Source of the DNA: Bacteroidales bacterium | GTDB lineage: Bacteria; Bacteroidota; Bacteroidia; Bacteroidales; UBA1715 | Assembly (NCBI GenBank): GCA_031286165.1 | Contig: JAITUU010000045.1 | Span: 57,205-121,204, forward strand | Length of the DNA stretch: 64,000 bases | Reading direction: 5' to 3' | In this document: in pieces, positions 1 to 9,081 of the stretch | How positions within the stretch are numbered: the first letter of the stretch is position 1 | Layout of the letters: the number at the start of each line of letters is the position of its first letter | Program-made: the position numbers and the translations under genes | The notes under the pieces: model-generated | Seen by the model: the letters and a program-made list of their open reading frames with translations, nothing else | Databases searched by the model: none | What the model was told of the DNA's origin: nothing

Positions 1-1157
1 TAAGTGTCCATATCTTTGTCGCCTCTGCCGGAGAGGGTGAGCACCACTACGTCTTCGGGGCGGAACTTCATGTAGGGCAGTGCGCCCAGCGCGTGCGAAC
101 TTTCGAGGGCGGGAATAATGCCCTCCAAGCGAGTGAGTTCAAAGGCGGCGCGAACGGCTTCATCATCGGTAATGGCGAGTACTTGTGCGCGTTTTTGTTG
201 TGCCAAATGCGCAAAGAGCGGACCCACGCCGGGGTAGTCCAATCCGGCGGAAATGGAGTAAGGTTCTTCTATTTGTCCGTCTTCGGTTTGCATGAGCAGG
301 GTGCGTGCGCCGTGAATAATGCCTTCGGTGCCGAGGTGAATGGTGGCAGCACTTTCGCCGCTATCCACGCCTTTTCCGGCGGCTTCGGCAAAGGCAAATT
401 TTACGCGGTCTTCGTTCAAATAGTGATACACCGTTCCGGCAGCATTGCTTCCGCCGCCGATGCACGCCATAAGGTAGTCGGGATAGTCGCGCCCTTCTTT
501 TTCGAGCAGTTGCACTTTGATTTCGGCACTGATAACCGATTGCAGGCGGGCAACCATGTCGGGGTACGGGTGCGGACCGCTTGCCGTGCCGAGAATGTAG
601 AACGTGTCGTCCGGGTGCGAACACCAATCGCGGATAGCCTCGTTGCAGGCATCTTTGAGGGTCATATTGCCGCTCGTAACGGGCACCACCGTTGCGCCGA
701 GCATTTCCATGCGTTTCACGTTCGGCAGTTGGCGTTCCACATCTACTTTGCCCATATACACTATGCAGGGCAGGTTCATGAGGGCGCACACGGTAGCGGT
801 GGCTACGCCGTGTTGTCCGGCACCGGTTTCGGCTATAATGCGGGTTTTGCCCATGTGCTTGGCAAGGAGAATTTGCCCCAGCGCGTTGTTAATTTTGTGT
901 GCGCCGGTGTGATTGAGGTCTTCGCGTTTGAGGTATATTTTCGCGCCGTATTTTTCGCTCAGCCGTTTGGCGTGGTAGAGCGGCGAAGGGCGACCCACAT
1001 AGTCGCGCAGCAGCGAGTGAAATTCGGTTTGAAACGCCTCGCTTTCTATCACCTGCCGATAGGTAGTTTGCAAATCGTGCACGCAGCGGTATAAAATTTC
1101 GGGAATGTAGGCTCCGCCAAATTCTCCGTAAAATCCGTTTTCATCTACTTGATACAT
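1..1157 (-). CDS. trpB: Tryptophan synthase beta chain (C-terminus beyond window)
   Basis: This frame has no stop inside the window, so it is missing from the ORF track; the long plus-strand ORF at 93-1094 is its shadow. Read on the minus strand it begins MYQVDENGFYGEFGGAYIPE and contains KREDLNHTGAHKINNA, with the PLP-binding lysine in HK, then GAGQHGVATA, a glycine-rich phosphate loop GGGSNAAGT, and LSGRGDKD close to the window edge. TrpB condenses indole with L-serine as part of the TrpA-TrpB complex in the cytosol. About 385 codons are present, close to the usual 390-400, so only a few residues are missing. It follows a Trp-codon leader and terminator, so expression should respond to charged tRNA-Trp. 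Other trp genes presumably lie to the left of the window. Confidence 0.95.
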   Translation of the reverse strand, partial: MYQVDENGFYGEFGGAYIPEILYRCVHDLQTTYRQVIESEAFQTEFHSLLRDYVGRPSPLYHAKRLSEKYGAKIYLKREDLNHTGAHKINNALGQILLAKHMGKTRIIAETGAGQHGVATATVCALMNLPCIVYMGKVDVERQLPNVKRMEMLGATVVPVTSGNMTLKDACNEAIRDWCSHPDDTFYILGTASGPHPYPDMVARLQSVISAEIKVQLLEKEGRDYPDYLMACIGGGSNAAGTVYHYLNEDRVKFAFAEAAGKGVDSGESAATIHLGTEGIIHGARTLLMQTEDGQIEEPYSISAGLDYPGVGPLFAHLAQQKRAQVLAITDDEAVRAAFELTRLEGIIPALESSHALGALPYMKFRPEDVVVLTLSGRGDKDMDT

Positions 1158-1200
1158 AATAGTTATTAGTTGTTAGTTTTTAGTAATCTGTTTGAAATTA

Positions 1201-1235
1201 AAAAAGGTCTATCGTAAGACGATAGACCTTTTTTT
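1201..1235 (-). terminator. Intrinsic terminator of the trp attenuator
   Basis: On the minus strand the RNA reads A7-GGTCTATCGT, loop CTT, ACGATAGACC-T5. The stem is 10 perfect GC-containing pairs, extended by A-U pairs, and the U run follows. It lies between the leader stop codon and the trpB start, not after a gene, which marks it as an attenuator terminator and not merely the 3' end of ychF. Confidence 0.9.
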
Positions 1236-1273
1236 GTGTTCACTATATTACAAATAGGCAACCTTGCTTACGA

Positions 1274-1321
1274 CTATGAGAGTTGTAAGTTGCGCCACCA
1301 ATATTTGTTTGAAATTGTCAT
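1274..1321 (-). CDS. trpL: trp operon leader peptide (15 aa, tandem Trp codons)
   Basis: A 15-codon ORF, MTISNKYWWRNLQLS, too short for the ORF track. It starts about 11 nt downstream of the predicted transcription start and has two adjacent TGG codons at positions 8-9. Its TAG stop is followed directly by TCGTAAG, which can pair with the loop and 3' arm of the terminator hairpin downstream. This is the arrangement of a ribosome-sensed attenuator. As I recall, the Rfam family Bacteroid-trp describes similar Trp-rich leaders upstream of trp genes in this phylum; I have not compared the two directly. The peptide probably has no function beyond sensing charged tRNA-Trp. Confidence 0.85.
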   Translation of the reverse strand: MTISNKYWWRNLQLS

Positions 1322-1409
1322 TGCTTTGTTATTTTTTGCAAATGTAGTATTATTTTTTATTTGTGGAAATAAATTTTTTGAAAATTTTACGCGGAATACG
1401 CAAAAATCC

Positions 1410-2507
1410 TTACACATTGAATCGGAAGTGCATAATATCACCGTCTTGCACTACGTATTCTTTGCCTTCTACATTCATTTTTCCTGCTTCTTTTACTGCT
1501 TGTTCCGAGCCGTATTTTACAAAATCAGCAAATTTGATAACTTCGGCACGAATGAAACCTTTTTCAAAATCGCTGTGAATAACGCCTGCTGCCTGCGGTG
1601 CTTTGAATCCTTTGTGATAGGTCCATGCACGCACTTCTTTCACGCCGGCGGTAAAGTAGGTTTCTAAATTGAGCATGGCGTAGGCTTTGCGAATGAGTTT
1701 ATTCAATCCGGGTTCACTCAGTCCTATATCTTGCAAAAACAGTTGTCGTTCTTCGGGGTCTTCCAATTCGCCAATTTCGGCTTCTATGGCGGTGGCAAGC
1801 GTGAGCACTTCGGCTTGTTCGCCGGCTACGGCTTGTTGCAGTGCGTCCACGTATTTATTGCCTGTAATTCCTTTTTCATCAACATTGCACACATACATTA
1901 CCGGTTTCAACGTAATTAAATGCAGGTCGTAAATAGCGGCTTGTTCGTTTTCGTCTAACCCCAAACTGCGCACGGAATTGCCGCCCACAAGGTGAGCATG
2001 AACCCGTTCGAGCACGTTGGAAATATATTTTGCCTCTTTATCGCCGCCGGTTTGTGCTTGTTTTTTTACTTTTTGCAGGCGACCTTCCACGCTTTCCAAA
2101 TCTTTGAGTTGAAGTTCTATATCTATGGTTTCTTTGTCGCGCACAGGGTCTATGGAACCGTCCACGTGGGTAATGTTTTCGTTTTCAAAACAACGCAATA
2201 CGTGAATTATGGCATCGGTTTCGCGAATGTTGGCGAGAAATTTATTGCCCAAACCTTCGCCTTTGCTGGCACCTTTTACCAAACCGGCAATATCCACAAT
2301 TTCCACCGTAGTGGGCACTATGCGTTCGGGTTTTACTATGGTTTCCAACTGTTGCAGGCGTTCATCGGGCACGGTAATCATACCCACATTGGGTTCTATG
2401 GTGCAAAACGGAAAATTTGCCGCTTGTGCTTTTGCATTTGTTAAACAGTTAAAAAGGGTTGATTTTCCTACGTTTGGCAAACCCACAATTCCACATTTTA
2501 GTCCCAT
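1410..2507 (-). CDS. ychF: Redox-regulated ATPase/GTPase YchF (Ola1 family)
   Basis: 365 aa, the normal length for YchF. The N-terminus carries the P-loop GLPNVGKST and Obg-like G motifs. The adenine-specific NVDEKG replaces the NKxD of other GTPases, as expected for this ATP-preferring family. The C-terminal TGS domain ends in [18 protein letters not shown]. YchF binds ribosomes and 70S particles and is linked to stress and redox responses. Upstream TATTTTTG (2525-2532) is a good -7 element, giving a short leader. It is monocistronic, with porW/DUF4380 behind it on the same strand. No convincing terminator of its own is seen between its stop and the trp promoter 60 nt away. Confidence 0.97.
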   Translation of the reverse strand: MGLKCGIVGLPNVGKSTLFNCLTNAKAQAANFPFCTIEPNVGMITVPDERLQQLETIVKPERIVPTTVEIVDIAGLVKGASKGEGLGNKFLANIRETDAIIHVLRCFENENITHVDGSIDPVRDKETIDIELQLKDLESVEGRLQKVKKQAQTGGDKEAKYISNVLERVHAHLVGGNSVRSLGLDENEQAAIYDLHLITLKPVMYVCNVDEKGITGNKYVDALQQAVAGEQAEVLTLATAIEAEIGELEDPEERQLFLQDIGLSEPGLNKLIRKAYAMLNLETYFTAGVKEVRAWTYHKGFKAPQAAGVIHSDFEKGFIRAEVIKFADFVKYGSEQAVKEAGKMNVEGKEYVVQDGDIMHFRFNV

Positions 2508-2524
2508 GATTTTTAAATTTTGCG

Positions 2525-2532
2525 CAAAAATA
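2525..2532 (-). promoter_or_regulatory. -7 promoter element of ychF
   Basis: The minus strand reads TATTTTTG, matching TAnnTTTG, 18 nt upstream of the ychF ATG. No clear TTTG -33 element is seen at the usual spacing. Confidence 0.55.
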
Positions 2533-2613
2533 CAATTTAATTGAGAATTGAAAGTTGAAAATTGAAAATTATTTGGTTTCTGCTCTCGGTTCTCTGTTCT
2601 CAGTTATTCAACA

Positions 2614-3567
2614 TTAACCGTTGCTTTTAACTTTCAACCGGGCGATAGCCGCTATGTGCGCTTGTTCGGTTTGTTCGCCGTTGTAATCAAAAACCTTCCA
2701 TACTTGCCATGCTTGGTGAAATTCGCCGGGTTGCAGGTGTGCAAGTGGTGCGTGGTATTCTAATTCTAAGAGGGCGTTTGTCTGCTCGTGTTCGGTGTGA
2801 TTGTAAATTTCTATAAGGGCGTGTTCGGGGTGAATTTCTTCGGCTTCGTGGTGTTCAAACAAAATTTCGAGTATGTGCGTAGGGCTAACGCCCCAAATAT
2901 GTGCTTGGGTGGGGTATATAAAGGTTTTCGATGAACGTTCGCCTTTGTGTGTTTCGGGTTCGCAAGGGTTGTAGGTGAAATAATCGCCCACAAACGAGTA
3001 GGGCATTTCTTGGGAATTGTTGTTCAACACCGGCACGATTTTGCAGTTTTCTTGCGTAGTTTTCACGTAGGCTCTGGCGTAGCCGTCTATGCGGGTATTG
3101 TACCAAATATCCCACACAAATTCACACTCGCTTACATTTTCTATGGTTGTGTATATAAAAATAGAGCCATCGGGATTGATATGTATGGCTTTGGTAAGTA
3201 CCACGCCCCAAATAGGACTTGGTGGGCTTTGCAAAATGATTGCATTCGCTGTTTTTTCAAGTATGGTATATTCGCCCAACGTGCAAAATGGGTCGGGGGG
3301 CCACACATCGGCAGCGGCGCGTTTGCTTTCGTTTACACTTTGCTGCGTCCACCACGTACTTTGCGCTCCGAGCCAAATAGTGTGCCCGCAAATGGGTGAA
3401 AAATCAGTTTCGGCGGTAACTGCTTCGCTGCGTGTCCACAGGTTTTCGTTCGATTTGAGAATGTTTGCGGAATTGTTTTTTGAAAGAAATACAATGGTAC
3501 CGCCTACTTTGGTGGCTATGCCTACGCGCACGCCGGCATTTTCTATGTAGTCAAGGTGGGGATTCAT
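2614..3567 (-). CDS. DUF4380-type (mutarotase-fold-like) protein
   Basis: 317 aa, no signal peptide. The N-terminal part (ENAGVRVGIATKVGGTIVFL), the mid-protein GHTIWLGAQSTWW, and the long beta-rich remainder fit the DUF4380 group of galactose-mutarotase-like proteins. The assignment is from memory of the family pattern. These proteins have a beta-sandwich carbohydrate-binding fold but no assigned reaction. It starts 24 nt after the porW stop on the same strand, so the two are probably co-transcribed, though no functional link to secretion is evident. It is followed by a low-complexity TTGAAAGTTGA-type spacer before ychF. Confidence 0.55.
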   Translation of the reverse strand: MNPHLDYIENAGVRVGIATKVGGTIVFLSKNNSANILKSNENLWTRSEAVTAETDFSPICGHTIWLGAQSTWWTQQSVNESKRAAADVWPPDPFCTLGEYTILEKTANAIILQSPPSPIWGVVLTKAIHINPDGSIFIYTTIENVSECEFVWDIWYNTRIDGYARAYVKTTQENCKIVPVLNNNSQEMPYSFVGDYFTYNPCEPETHKGERSSKTFIYPTQAHIWGVSPTHILEILFEHHEAEEIHPEHALIEIYNHTEHEQTNALLELEYHAPLAHLQPGEFHQAWQVWKVFDYNGEQTEQAHIAAIARLKVKSNG

Positions 3568-3591
3568 ACGAAAATTCAGTGTTTTTGAGGG

Positions 3592-6309
3592 TTAGCGAGA
3601 ATAATGTTCTTTGAAAAATTTCAGGTAGGCATCTACATCGCGGCTTTGCACAAGTGCTTGGTAATTTTGCGCCGAAATAATAAAGTGCGAGGTAAATACT
3701 TTTTCTATGCCGGTGAATATTTCTTGATTATAATTTACCAAATCAAAGTAATTCATAGCCTGATTGAGCGATTCAAAAGGACTGATAACCAATAGATTGA
3801 TTTTCGATGAGAGGGATTTTGTTTGAATATCGAAATCGAAATTGGTGAAATAATCGAGGTTGTAATTGATGGCATTGAATTTCACTTGATTTATATCAAC
3901 AAGGTCGGCTTTCACGGCGAGTACGTAGTAGAATGGCGGCGGAGTGGGGGTTATAAACACTTCTTTTTCTTCTTCCTGTGGCGTTTCCGTGCGTGCGCTT
4001 GCAGTAGTTGTTTGCGAAGTTCGTGCTATGTGCGCATTCATTAAGTAGGCTATTTGCGTGCTATCATTTTGTGCTATATAATTGAGCAGCGATTTTGCAA
4101 GCGGTGTATTTTCGGCTTTGGGGTATTGTTTCACAAAATCGGTGAGTTGCGCTTGCAGCGTGGGAATACCGGCAAGTCTGCCTTCGCTCATGGCGCGTAA
4201 AAACTGAAATTGCGGCGTTAAGTAGGCATCGGGGAATTTTTGCTGTTGGTCTTTGCTGAGTTGCAGCACGGTGGCATAATCGCCGCGAGTGTAGGCTTTA
4301 TAGGCATCGGCATAGAGTTTTTCGAGTTGTTTTTCCTGCGCTTTTATGTCTTTCTGAAAATCGGGATTAGAAAGTGCTTTGGCGTAGTTTGTGTGCGGAT
4401 ATTGCTTAATCACCTGTGCTTTGTAACTATCGGCTTTTGCAAAATTTTGTTCTTTCTCGTACAATTTATACAAATAATAGAGTGCGATAGGGGTATAGGT
4501 GCTGTTCGGAAAGCGTTTTACGTATTCTTCGAGGGTGGCAATTGCCATTGTATTGTCGCCAATCAAATTCATGTAGGTCATGCCTTTATTGAAAAGTCCG
4601 TCTTCGAGCCGCCGGGTAGAAAGTGCCATGGCGGAATCGGTGAGCGGTAAATTTTGCAAATAGTATTGACGGGTGCGGGTGTCGGTAACTTTTGCTACTG
4701 TTTGTTCGTTGGTTTTTTCATCGCCGCTCGCATCGGTAGTTTCATCGGGAATAGCGGCAAAGGTGCTTCCTCGCGCCGACCTGCGCCAATTATCTTCGAG
4801 TGTGCGGTCGCCCCAGCGTTGTTTAAATTCGGTTCGCCCCAAGCGTACGGCGGTTTCGTTGTAAAAATACCATTTCCCGGCTTGTCCGTTTTGCATGGAA
4901 TTTGCCAAATCCTGTTGTCCATACATGAGCGCGTTTTGCGTTTCGAGCAATTGTTGTTCTTGTTTCTGGCGGTCTTCTTCGTTGAGGCGGCGAATAATGT
5001 TGTCTATGTAATTATTGCGTTCTTTTTCGGTCATTTTTGCCATACGTTGCAGGCTGTCTTCGGTGTGTGCCATAGAGTGATAGCGAGCGAGCACGTTGAG
5101 TTTATTCGATTTTGCCTGTACGGTGGCGTAATTGCGGTATTCCTGCGGAAGCACCATCATGGCACTGTCGTAAAAAGGCTGTGCTGCCAAATAATTGCGT
5201 TGATTGTAGTAAATATTGCCAATGGCAAGGAGCGACATTGCTTTTTGCTGTTTGTTGGCAGCACTTGTTTCCACCGATTTTTTGTAAAACGTCAAAGCAT
5301 TTTCTTCGTCATTTTCGGCTATATACACATTGGCAAGGGCAAAATAAATTTGGTCTTTGAAATCGGCGTTCTTTTTATCTTTGAGTAATTTTTTGAGCGC
5401 GGCTATGGTGGTAGCACTCGAACCGCGTCCGCCTTCAAATGCCGTAGCTTGGCTAATGCGTGCATTGAATGCAAATTCGTAGTTGGGATTGAGCGAAAGC
5501 ACTGCGGCAAACTGTTCTACCGCTTTTTCGTTAATATCCATTTCTTTGTAGAGTTGCGCCAAAATGTAGTGATAGCGCACCAGCGTTTTTTTATTCGTAG
5601 TGTAATCTATGGCGAGTTGCATATACGTAATTGCTTCTTCGTATTTTCCCATGCGAATAAAAATATCGGCATAAATGGCGAAAAATTCGCTGCGCAAATG
5701 TTCGGGAAAATCCTTTGAATCGGCTACTTTATCGAGCACGTCTTTGGCGTCATCGTATTGCTGCATTGCTACTTTGGTGTGAGCCAGCCATAGCGTGGCG
5801 GTGTAGCGCACTTCGGGATTGTTGCGATATTCGGCGGTAAGAAAGAGGAAGTTTTTTTGTGCTTCAAAGTAGTTTTGTTTCATAAATAAGGCTTTGCCCA
5901 GCAGCAAATAGGCATCGTCTATCCAATTATTGTACTCGCGGCGATAGTAAAATTCACGTTCTTTGTCGGTGGAAGGTGCCTTTGTTTGCTTTGGACGAGC
6001 GGTAATGGAGTGTTTTTTTATCAGTTTTGTAGATTTTGTAATTGCTCTATCCATTTCGCCCTGCACGTTTGCCATTGCGCTTGGTTGGGTAAAGAAAAAC
6101 ACCGGTAAAATATCGTTGAACGGTTCTTGAAATTCTTTTTCGGCACGGTTCATACCTTGCTTGAAAGCCTCGTTGCCATTGAAAAAAATATTGTAGCGAC
6201 TCACCACATTGTGATAATTTCGCGTGAGCGCGGTGTTTTTAGTAGGAGCGCAGGCTGCCGCTATAAGTACACTCGCCGCTATAACAAAATATGTGTAGGT
6301 TGATTTCAC
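3592..6309 (-). CDS. porW: Type IX secretion lipoprotein PorW/SprE, TPR-rich
   Basis: 905 aa when started at GTG 6309. The ORF track extends to 6489, but that extra 60-residue piece is unrelated to the family and overlaps the divergent gene. Started at GTG, the protein opens MKSTYTYFVIAASVLIAAAC, a lipoprotein signal with lipobox IAAAC. It then has the family signature YHNVVSRYNIFFNGNEAF, many TPR units (about residues 100-420 and again around 550-700), and a C-terminal domain with repeated DLV/NF motifs. PorW/SprE is an outer-membrane-associated lipoprotein that connects the PorK/N ring to the T9SS translocon and is needed for secretion or gliding. The window also holds several T9SS cargo-like genes, consistent with an active system. 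Confidence 0.8.
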   Translation of the reverse strand: MKSTYTYFVIAASVLIAAACAPTKNTALTRNYHNVVSRYNIFFNGNEAFKQGMNRAEKEFQEPFNDILPVFFFTQPSAMANVQGEMDRAITKSTKLIKKHSITARPKQTKAPSTDKEREFYYRREYNNWIDDAYLLLGKALFMKQNYFEAQKNFLFLTAEYRNNPEVRYTATLWLAHTKVAMQQYDDAKDVLDKVADSKDFPEHLRSEFFAIYADIFIRMGKYEEAITYMQLAIDYTTNKKTLVRYHYILAQLYKEMDINEKAVEQFAAVLSLNPNYEFAFNARISQATAFEGGRGSSATTIAALKKLLKDKKNADFKDQIYFALANVYIAENDEENALTFYKKSVETSAANKQQKAMSLLAIGNIYYNQRNYLAAQPFYDSAMMVLPQEYRNYATVQAKSNKLNVLARYHSMAHTEDSLQRMAKMTEKERNNYIDNIIRRLNEEDRQKQEQQLLETQNALMYGQQDLANSMQNGQAGKWYFYNETAVRLGRTEFKQRWGDRTLEDNWRRSARGSTFAAIPDETTDASGDEKTNEQTVAKVTDTRTRQYYLQNLPLTDSAMALSTRRLEDGLFNKGMTYMNLIGDNTMAIATLEEYVKRFPNSTYTPIALYYLYKLYEKEQNFAKADSYKAQVIKQYPHTNYAKALSNPDFQKDIKAQEKQLEKLYADAYKAYTRGDYATVLQLSKDQQQKFPDAYLTPQFQFLRAMSEGRLAGIPTLQAQLTDFVKQYPKAENTPLAKSLLNYIAQNDSTQIAYLMNAHIARTSQTTTASARTETPQEEEKEVFITPTPPPFYYVLAVKADLVDINQVKFNAINYNLDYFTNFDFDIQTKSLSSKINLLVISPFESLNQAMNYFDLVNYNQEIFTGIEKVFTSHFIISAQNYQALVQSRDVDAYLKFFKEHYSR

Positions 6310-6413
6310 GTAGTTTTGCTTGTTCTTTATAATACTTTTTACAAAACGCAAAAGAACGAAAAAAATTGCAGTAATCACAAGCAGGTTGATAAATAGTGCG
6401 AAAAAAAGAAAAA

Positions 6414-6442
6414 TTGCACTTCGCGCAAAGTTTGTATATTTG
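6414..6442 (+). promoter_or_regulatory. Promoter of the GH65 gene (-33 TTG, -7 TATATTTG)
   Basis: TTG at 6414-6416 and TATATTTG at 6435-6442 are 18 nt apart, a close match to the Bacteroidota -33/-7 consensus. The ATG at 6488 lies about 45 nt downstream. The divergent porW gene starts at 6309 on the other strand. Confidence 0.65.
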
Positions 6443-6487
6443 CAAAGTTTAACTAAAAAAACTCCAACAATTAATAAAAACAATCTC

Positions 6488-8797
6488 ATGAACCTTTTTC
6501 AAACTCACGAATGGCAAATTATAGAAACGGAATTTAATGCCGAGCGCCACCAAATAGCCGAAAGTATTTTTAGCATAGGCAACGGACACATGGGGCAGCG
6601 AGCCAATTTTGAAGAACAGTACAGTGGAAAATCGCTGCGCGGTAATTACATTGGCGGCGTATTTTTCCCCGACAAAACGCGCGTGGGCTGGTGGAAAAAC
6701 GGCTATCCTGATTATTTTGCAAAAGTGCTCAATGCCCCTTCGTGGATTGGTGTGAATGTGTGGATAAATAACCACGCGCTCGATGTGGCACAGTGCAAAA
6801 TCCTCTCTTTCCGCCGTGTGCTCGATATGCAACAAGGACTTTTGCAACGCTCTATGCAGCTGCAAATGCCCGATGGCGTGGAAGTTACTTTTTTAGCAGA
6901 ACGCTTTGTGAGTGTGGTAGATACGGAAATCGGAGCACTGCGAATAAGTATTGTTGTTGATAGAAAATCTGCCATTCGCATAGAATCTGTGATTAATTCC
7001 AATGTGCACAACGAAGATGCCAATTACAATGAATCGTTTTGGGATTCCATAGTACAGAATATAAGCGGAACATACGTATATGCTATCGACAAAACGAAAA
7101 AAACGCCCTATGATGTGCCGCAATTTTCCCTTGCTACGGCTATGGCTACTACTATTTCGGTAGAAAATACTACTATGACACCACAGCGAACATGCACCGA
7201 AAAATGTATTTCCGAAATTGTGGAAACAATACTTTCTGCACAGCAAGAACTTGTAATTGAAAAAATTGCCTGCCAAATTTCTACCCTCAATCATGCAGAA
7301 GCGGATTTAGCACAGAATGTAGAAACTACTTTACATAACGCAGTGCAAAAATCGTATCCGCGTTTGAAAAAAGAACACAGAGATGCGTGGGCGCATAAGT
7401 GGAAAACGAGTGATATTTGCATAGAAGGCGATGTGGAAGCGCAGCAGGGCATTCGTTTCAATATCTTTCATTTGCAACAAACCTATTCCGGCAACGATAG
7501 CCGCCTCAATATTGGTCCCAAAGGATTTACCGGCGAAAAATACGGCGGCAGCACCTATTGGGATACCGAAGCTTTCTGTTTGCCGTTTTATGTATCTACT
7601 TCGCCGGAGCACGTTGCACGGCAACTACTGACCTATCGCTACAAACAATTGCCGCGAGCCATAGCCAATGCCGAAAAACTCGGATTTACGGGTGGTGCGG
7701 CACTGTTTCCTATGGTAACTATGACCGGCGATGAGTGCCACAATGAGTGGGAAATTACCTTTGAAGAAATTCACCGAAACGGCGCGATTGCCTACGCCAT
7801 ATATAATTACACGCACTACACCGGTGATAAATCCTACTTAATGGAGGGCGGTTTGGAAGTGTTGATAGCCATTGCGCGATTTTGGGCGCAGCGCGTAACG
7901 CTTTCGCCGCTACGCAGAAAATACATGATTTTGGGCGTTACCGGACCAAACGAATACGAAAACAATGTACACAATAATTGGTACACCAACTACTTTGCCC
8001 GCTGGTGTTTGCAATACACGCTCGATACCATCAGTTGGGCAAAACGAGTGGCAAAACAAGAATTTGCAGTTTTGTGCAAACGAATTGCATTTGAAGAAAA
8101 TTTTGAAGTGCTCCGTTGGGCTGATATAGTGAAAAATATGTACCTGCCCGAAGATGAAAATTACGGCATTATACTGCAAAATGATGGCTATTTAGATAAA
8201 GAACAACGAATAGTAGCCGAACTGCCCAAAGAGCAACGCCCTATAAACCAACATTGGTCGTGGGACAGAATTTTGCGTTCGTGCTACATTAAGCAAGCCG
8301 ATGTGGTGCAGGGGTTGTATGTATTTGAACCGGATTTTGATATTGAATATATAGAGCGAAATTTTAATTTCTACGAAGCACGCTGCGTACACGAATCATC
8401 GCTTTCGCCGTGCATACACTCCGTAGTGGCATCGAAAATAGGTAATGCTCCCAAAGCCTACGAACTCTATTTGCGCACTGCGCGTTTGGATTTGGACGAT
8501 TACAATAAAGAAGCGCACGAAGGCTTGCACATTACCAGCATGGCAGGTACGTGGCTCGCCATAGTGCAAGGATTTGCAGGAATGCGCACGCTGGCACACA
8601 CGCTGAGTTTTTCGCCCAAATTACCACAAGAATGGCAATCACTTTCATTCGAGATTTTGTACAGAGGCTCGCTGTTACACATATATATTACAAAAAACAG
8701 TATAGAAATTACCCGAAAAGAAGGCGATTTGCACGAAATTGTGATACATGAAACCTATTATTCGTTTGAGAATGGAGTGGTACAGATTTGTTGTTAG
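6488..8797 (+). CDS. Glycoside hydrolase family 65 (maltose/kojibiose phosphorylase-like)
   Basis: 769 aa from ATG 6488; the track's earlier start (6320) runs through the promoter and the porW region. It has the N-terminal super-sandwich domain with GNGHMGQRAN, then the (alpha/alpha)6 barrel with WDTEAFCLPFY, TGPNEYENNVHNNWYTN (the Glu near residue 489 is the expected general acid), QHWSWDRI and the phosphate-loop region HITSMAGTW. There is no signal peptide, so it should act in the cytosol, phosphorolysing an alpha-glucosyl disaccharide such as maltose or kojibiose to beta-glucose 1-phosphate. The specificity cannot be read from sequence. The usual partner beta-phosphoglucomutase is not adjacent. 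It stands alone with its own promoter. Confidence 0.85.
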   Translation: MNLFQTHEWQIIETEFNAERHQIAESIFSIGNGHMGQRANFEEQYSGKSLRGNYIGGVFFPDKTRVGWWKNGYPDYFAKVLNAPSWIGVNVWINNHALDVAQCKILSFRRVLDMQQGLLQRSMQLQMPDGVEVTFLAERFVSVVDTEIGALRISIVVDRKSAIRIESVINSNVHNEDANYNESFWDSIVQNISGTYVYAIDKTKKTPYDVPQFSLATAMATTISVENTTMTPQRTCTEKCISEIVETILSAQQELVIEKIACQISTLNHAEADLAQNVETTLHNAVQKSYPRLKKEHRDAWAHKWKTSDICIEGDVEAQQGIRFNIFHLQQTYSGNDSRLNIGPKGFTGEKYGGSTYWDTEAFCLPFYVSTSPEHVARQLLTYRYKQLPRAIANAEKLGFTGGAALFPMVTMTGDECHNEWEITFEEIHRNGAIAYAIYNYTHYTGDKSYLMEGGLEVLIAIARFWAQRVTLSPLRRKYMILGVTGPNEYENNVHNNWYTNYFARWCLQYTLDTISWAKRVAKQEFAVLCKRIAFEENFEVLRWADIVKNMYLPEDENYGIILQNDGYLDKEQRIVAELPKEQRPINQHWSWDRILRSCYIKQADVVQGLYVFEPDFDIEYIERNFNFYEARCVHESSLSPCIHSVVASKIGNAPKAYELYLRTARLDLDDYNKEAHEGLHITSMAGTWLAIVQGFAGMRTLAHTLSFSPKLPQEWQSLSFEILYRGSLLHIYITKNSIEITRKEGDLHEIVIHETYYSFENGVVQICC

Positions 8798-9081
8798 TTA
8801 TTGAAAAAATAGAATTTTGTATATAATTATAAAAAAATGTTTTCGTTTTGACGAACGATTAAACCACATTTTTAATTTAAAATTTCTCATTATGAAAAAA
8901 AATACTATGAGTATTGGGTACAAATTACAATAATTTGCTTATGAATACCAATGTTCATTTAAAAATTGTAATTACTTATTGAAACTGCCCTATAAAATTT
9001 CAAAAAAACATTGTGGTGTTGCAAAAAAGATTATTTTTGCGTTTCAAAATATACAATAGTTACAAAAACAGATAATAACTC
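8798..9081 (+). other. Intergenic region: AT-rich, one promoter, no gene
   Basis: 284 nt. It holds a weak inverted repeat (AATTACAAT/ATTGTAATT) and a promoter with TTG at 9011-9013 and TATTTTTG at 9032-9039 (18 nt spacing) for the TPR gene. A 13-codon ORF at 8892-8933 (MKKNTMSIGYKLQ) has nothing to support it. Confidence 0.5.
9011..9039 (+). promoter_or_regulatory. Promoter of the TPR protein-ribH unit
   Basis: TTG 9011-9013, 18 nt spacer, TATTTTTG 9032-9039, followed 42 nt later by the ATG at 9082. Confidence 0.6.

Larger units (their letters stand above)
1196..1346 (-). promoter_or_regulatory. trp attenuator: promoter, leader, antiterminator and terminator upstream of trpB
   Basis: On the minus strand TACATTTG (1339-1346) matches the Bacteroidota -7 element TAnnTTTG. 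The leader can adopt three alternative pairings. The first pairs GGC(GC)AACTTAC, right after the Trp codons, with GTAA..GTTGCC at 1262-1271. The second, the antiterminator, pairs TCGTAAG (1267-1273) with CTTACGA (1212-1218). The third is the terminator. A ribosome stalled on TGGTGG covers the first arm and frees TCGTAAG for antitermination. A ribosome at the TAG (1274-1276) covers TCGTAAG and lets the terminator form. The antiterminator helix is only 7 contiguous pairs, extendable with a bulge. Confidence 0.85.

Noticed and set aside
93-1094. Long plus-strand ORF of 333 aa
   Set aside because: Antisense shadow of trpB; the minus frame has the PLP lysine motif and continuous TrpB similarity.
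8892-8933. 13-codon ORF before the TPR gene
   Set aside because: Too short, no regulatory codons or structure that would make it a leader peptide.
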